Positions 63,367 to 64,000 of a DNA stretch of 64,000 nt are shown here, piece after piece. The stretch lies in assembly GCF_017310545.1 (NCBI RefSeq), contig NZ_CP066203.1, forward strand, positions 434,001-498,000, in the 5' to 3' direction. Positions within the stretch are counted from its first letter, which is position 1, and every line of letters begins with the position of its first letter. Both the position numbers and the translations under genes were made by a program. Source of the stretch: Methylacidimicrobium sp. B4 (GTDB lineage: Bacteria; Verrucomicrobiota; Verrucomicrobiia; Methylacidiphilales; Methylacidiphilaceae). The notes beneath the pieces were generated by a model. That model was given only the letters and a program-made list of their open reading frames with translations. It had not been told where the DNA came from and searched no databases.

Positions 63367-64000
63367 GCGCCCTCTCCATCGGACCTTCTTGGTCGCTGCC
63401 CTCCAAGCTGGCGAAGAAGACGTAGGTGTTCGGCTGCCCCGGCACGGGTCGGGAAACGATCCGCTTCAGGTTGATCCCTTCGGCGCGAAACGCTTCCAGG
63501 AACGAACAGAGGCTTCCCGGCTCCTGTGGCAGGGAGAAAACGAGGCTCGTCTCTCGGCCCCCGGGAGCGGGCTTGCTCCTGCCCAAGAGGACAAACTGGG
63601 TCAGATTGACGATCCCTTCTTCCACCGGGTAGTGGAGCACGGCAAGCCCGGCTGCCGCTGCCGCCTCGCGCGTGGCCAGCGCGGCAGCTCCGGGCGTCTT
63701 CGCCGAAAGGCGGGCGGCCTCGGAGGTGCTTCCGGCAACCCGCAGCTCGGCCCGAGGAAACCGGCGTTCGATCCAATGTCGGCAATGACCCAGGGGCGCC
63801 CAGTGCGAATAGACGATGCGGGGCTGCTCCCCGGAACGTCCGATCAGGGCCAGCCGGACGTGGAGAGAGAGCTCTTCCTGAATGAAGAGCGGCTGGGCTT
63901 CGTCCAGAAGGAGATCGACTGTCTCCAGGATCATCCCGCCCGAGGAGTTTTCGATCGGGACGAGGCCCAGATGATCTTCCTCCGCCTGCGCGAAGGCGAC
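63290..64000 (-). CDS. pheA: Prephenate dehydratase, 3' part (partial at window end)
   Basis: Phenylalanine biosynthesis enzyme. The 5' end lies beyond 64000. The visible 236 residues include GLVPIENSSGG near the window edge and SLHVRLALIGRSG. The catalytic region is followed by the C-terminal ACT domain with ETSLVFSLPQEPGSLCSFL and INLKRIVSRPVPGQPNTYVF (equivalent of the ESRP Phe-binding motif). A chorismate mutase domain, if any, would be upstream. Nothing unusual is seen. Confidence 0.93.
   Translation of the reverse strand, partial: VAFAQAEEDHLGLVPIENSSGGMILETVDLLLDEAQPLFIQEELSLHVRLALIGRSGEQPRIVYSHWAPLGHCRHWIERRFPRAELRVAGSTSEAARLSAKTPGAAALATREAAAAAGLAVLHYPVEEGIVNLTQFVLLGRSKPAPGGRETSLVFSLPQEPGSLCSFLEAFRAEGINLKRIVSRPVPGQPNTYVFFASLEGSDQEGPMERALRKAEGRASRCRSLGSYPVLAPYES

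Overview
The window looks like a piece of a high-GC, Gram-negative chromosome, most likely from a verrucomicrobial methanotroph of the Methylacidimicrobium type. This is inferred from red-type form I RuBisCO with a divergent CbbR, outer-membrane genes (bamA, ompH, lpxD) and the high GC content. No rRNA or marker gene settles the genus. Two complete tRNA genes are present (Glu-CUC and Ser-GGA). No CRISPR array or rRNA was seen. Region 1-9300 is housekeeping: the 3' end of clpP, clpX, mnmA, cutA, ppx, an exported MsrB-MsrA fusion, then gap-pgk-tpiA-secG. The gap/pgk/tpiA genes serve glycolysis and the Calvin cycle. Region 9310-11565 is an IS607-type element: a serine-recombinase TnpA and a TnpB-related protein, both with altered catalytic motifs. 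It abuts the start codon of a peptide ABC transporter set (oppA, oppB, oppC; no ATPases here). Region 15141-22103 holds a small hydrolase-like gene, aconitase, and the RuBisCO operon (rbcL-rbcS, minus strand) with a divergent cbbR. A perfect 14-bp hairpin follows rbcS. Region 21967-30612 is the most unusual part. It packs a flavin halogenase-like oxidoreductase, an acyl carrier protein, an intact ketosynthase, a ketosynthase homologue without the active-site cysteine (chain-length-factor-like), a HydE/BioB-like radical SAM enzyme, a divergent AMP-ligase and a FabZ-like hot-dog dehydratase. This set resembles a compact type II polyketide or aryl-polyene-like pathway. A ketoreductase and an acyltransferase are not visible. 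Small exported proteins, one with a decayed tandem copy, lie inside it. Region 31306-43802 contains a SYLF-domain protein, ispF, a beta-hydroxyacid dehydrogenase, tRNA-Glu, a YjbQ protein, a GAF-GAF histidine kinase translationally linked to glnD, pdxJ, an AraC regulator, and kdpDE without the kdpFABC pump. Region 43967-55418 is a run of co-directional core genes: rplY, pth, rpsF, ssb, rplI, bamA, ompH, lpxD, hom, thrC, leuC and a small SH3-type lipoprotein. Many starts overlap the preceding stop by four bases. Region 55490-59540 is a mobile-element graveyard behind tRNA-Ser(GGA). It has a large serine recombinase split by a TnpB-only IS605-type element (removing 55796-57231 restores the reading frame), a higBA toxin-antitoxin pair with a palindromic operator, ISL3 transposase remnants, a truncated MazF/PemK toxin and its intact antitoxin. 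Region 59711-64000 returns to chromosomal genes: an RDD membrane protein, two small membrane proteins, a CPA2 antiporter, an exported L,D-transpeptidase-like protein, and the 3' part of pheA running off the window end.
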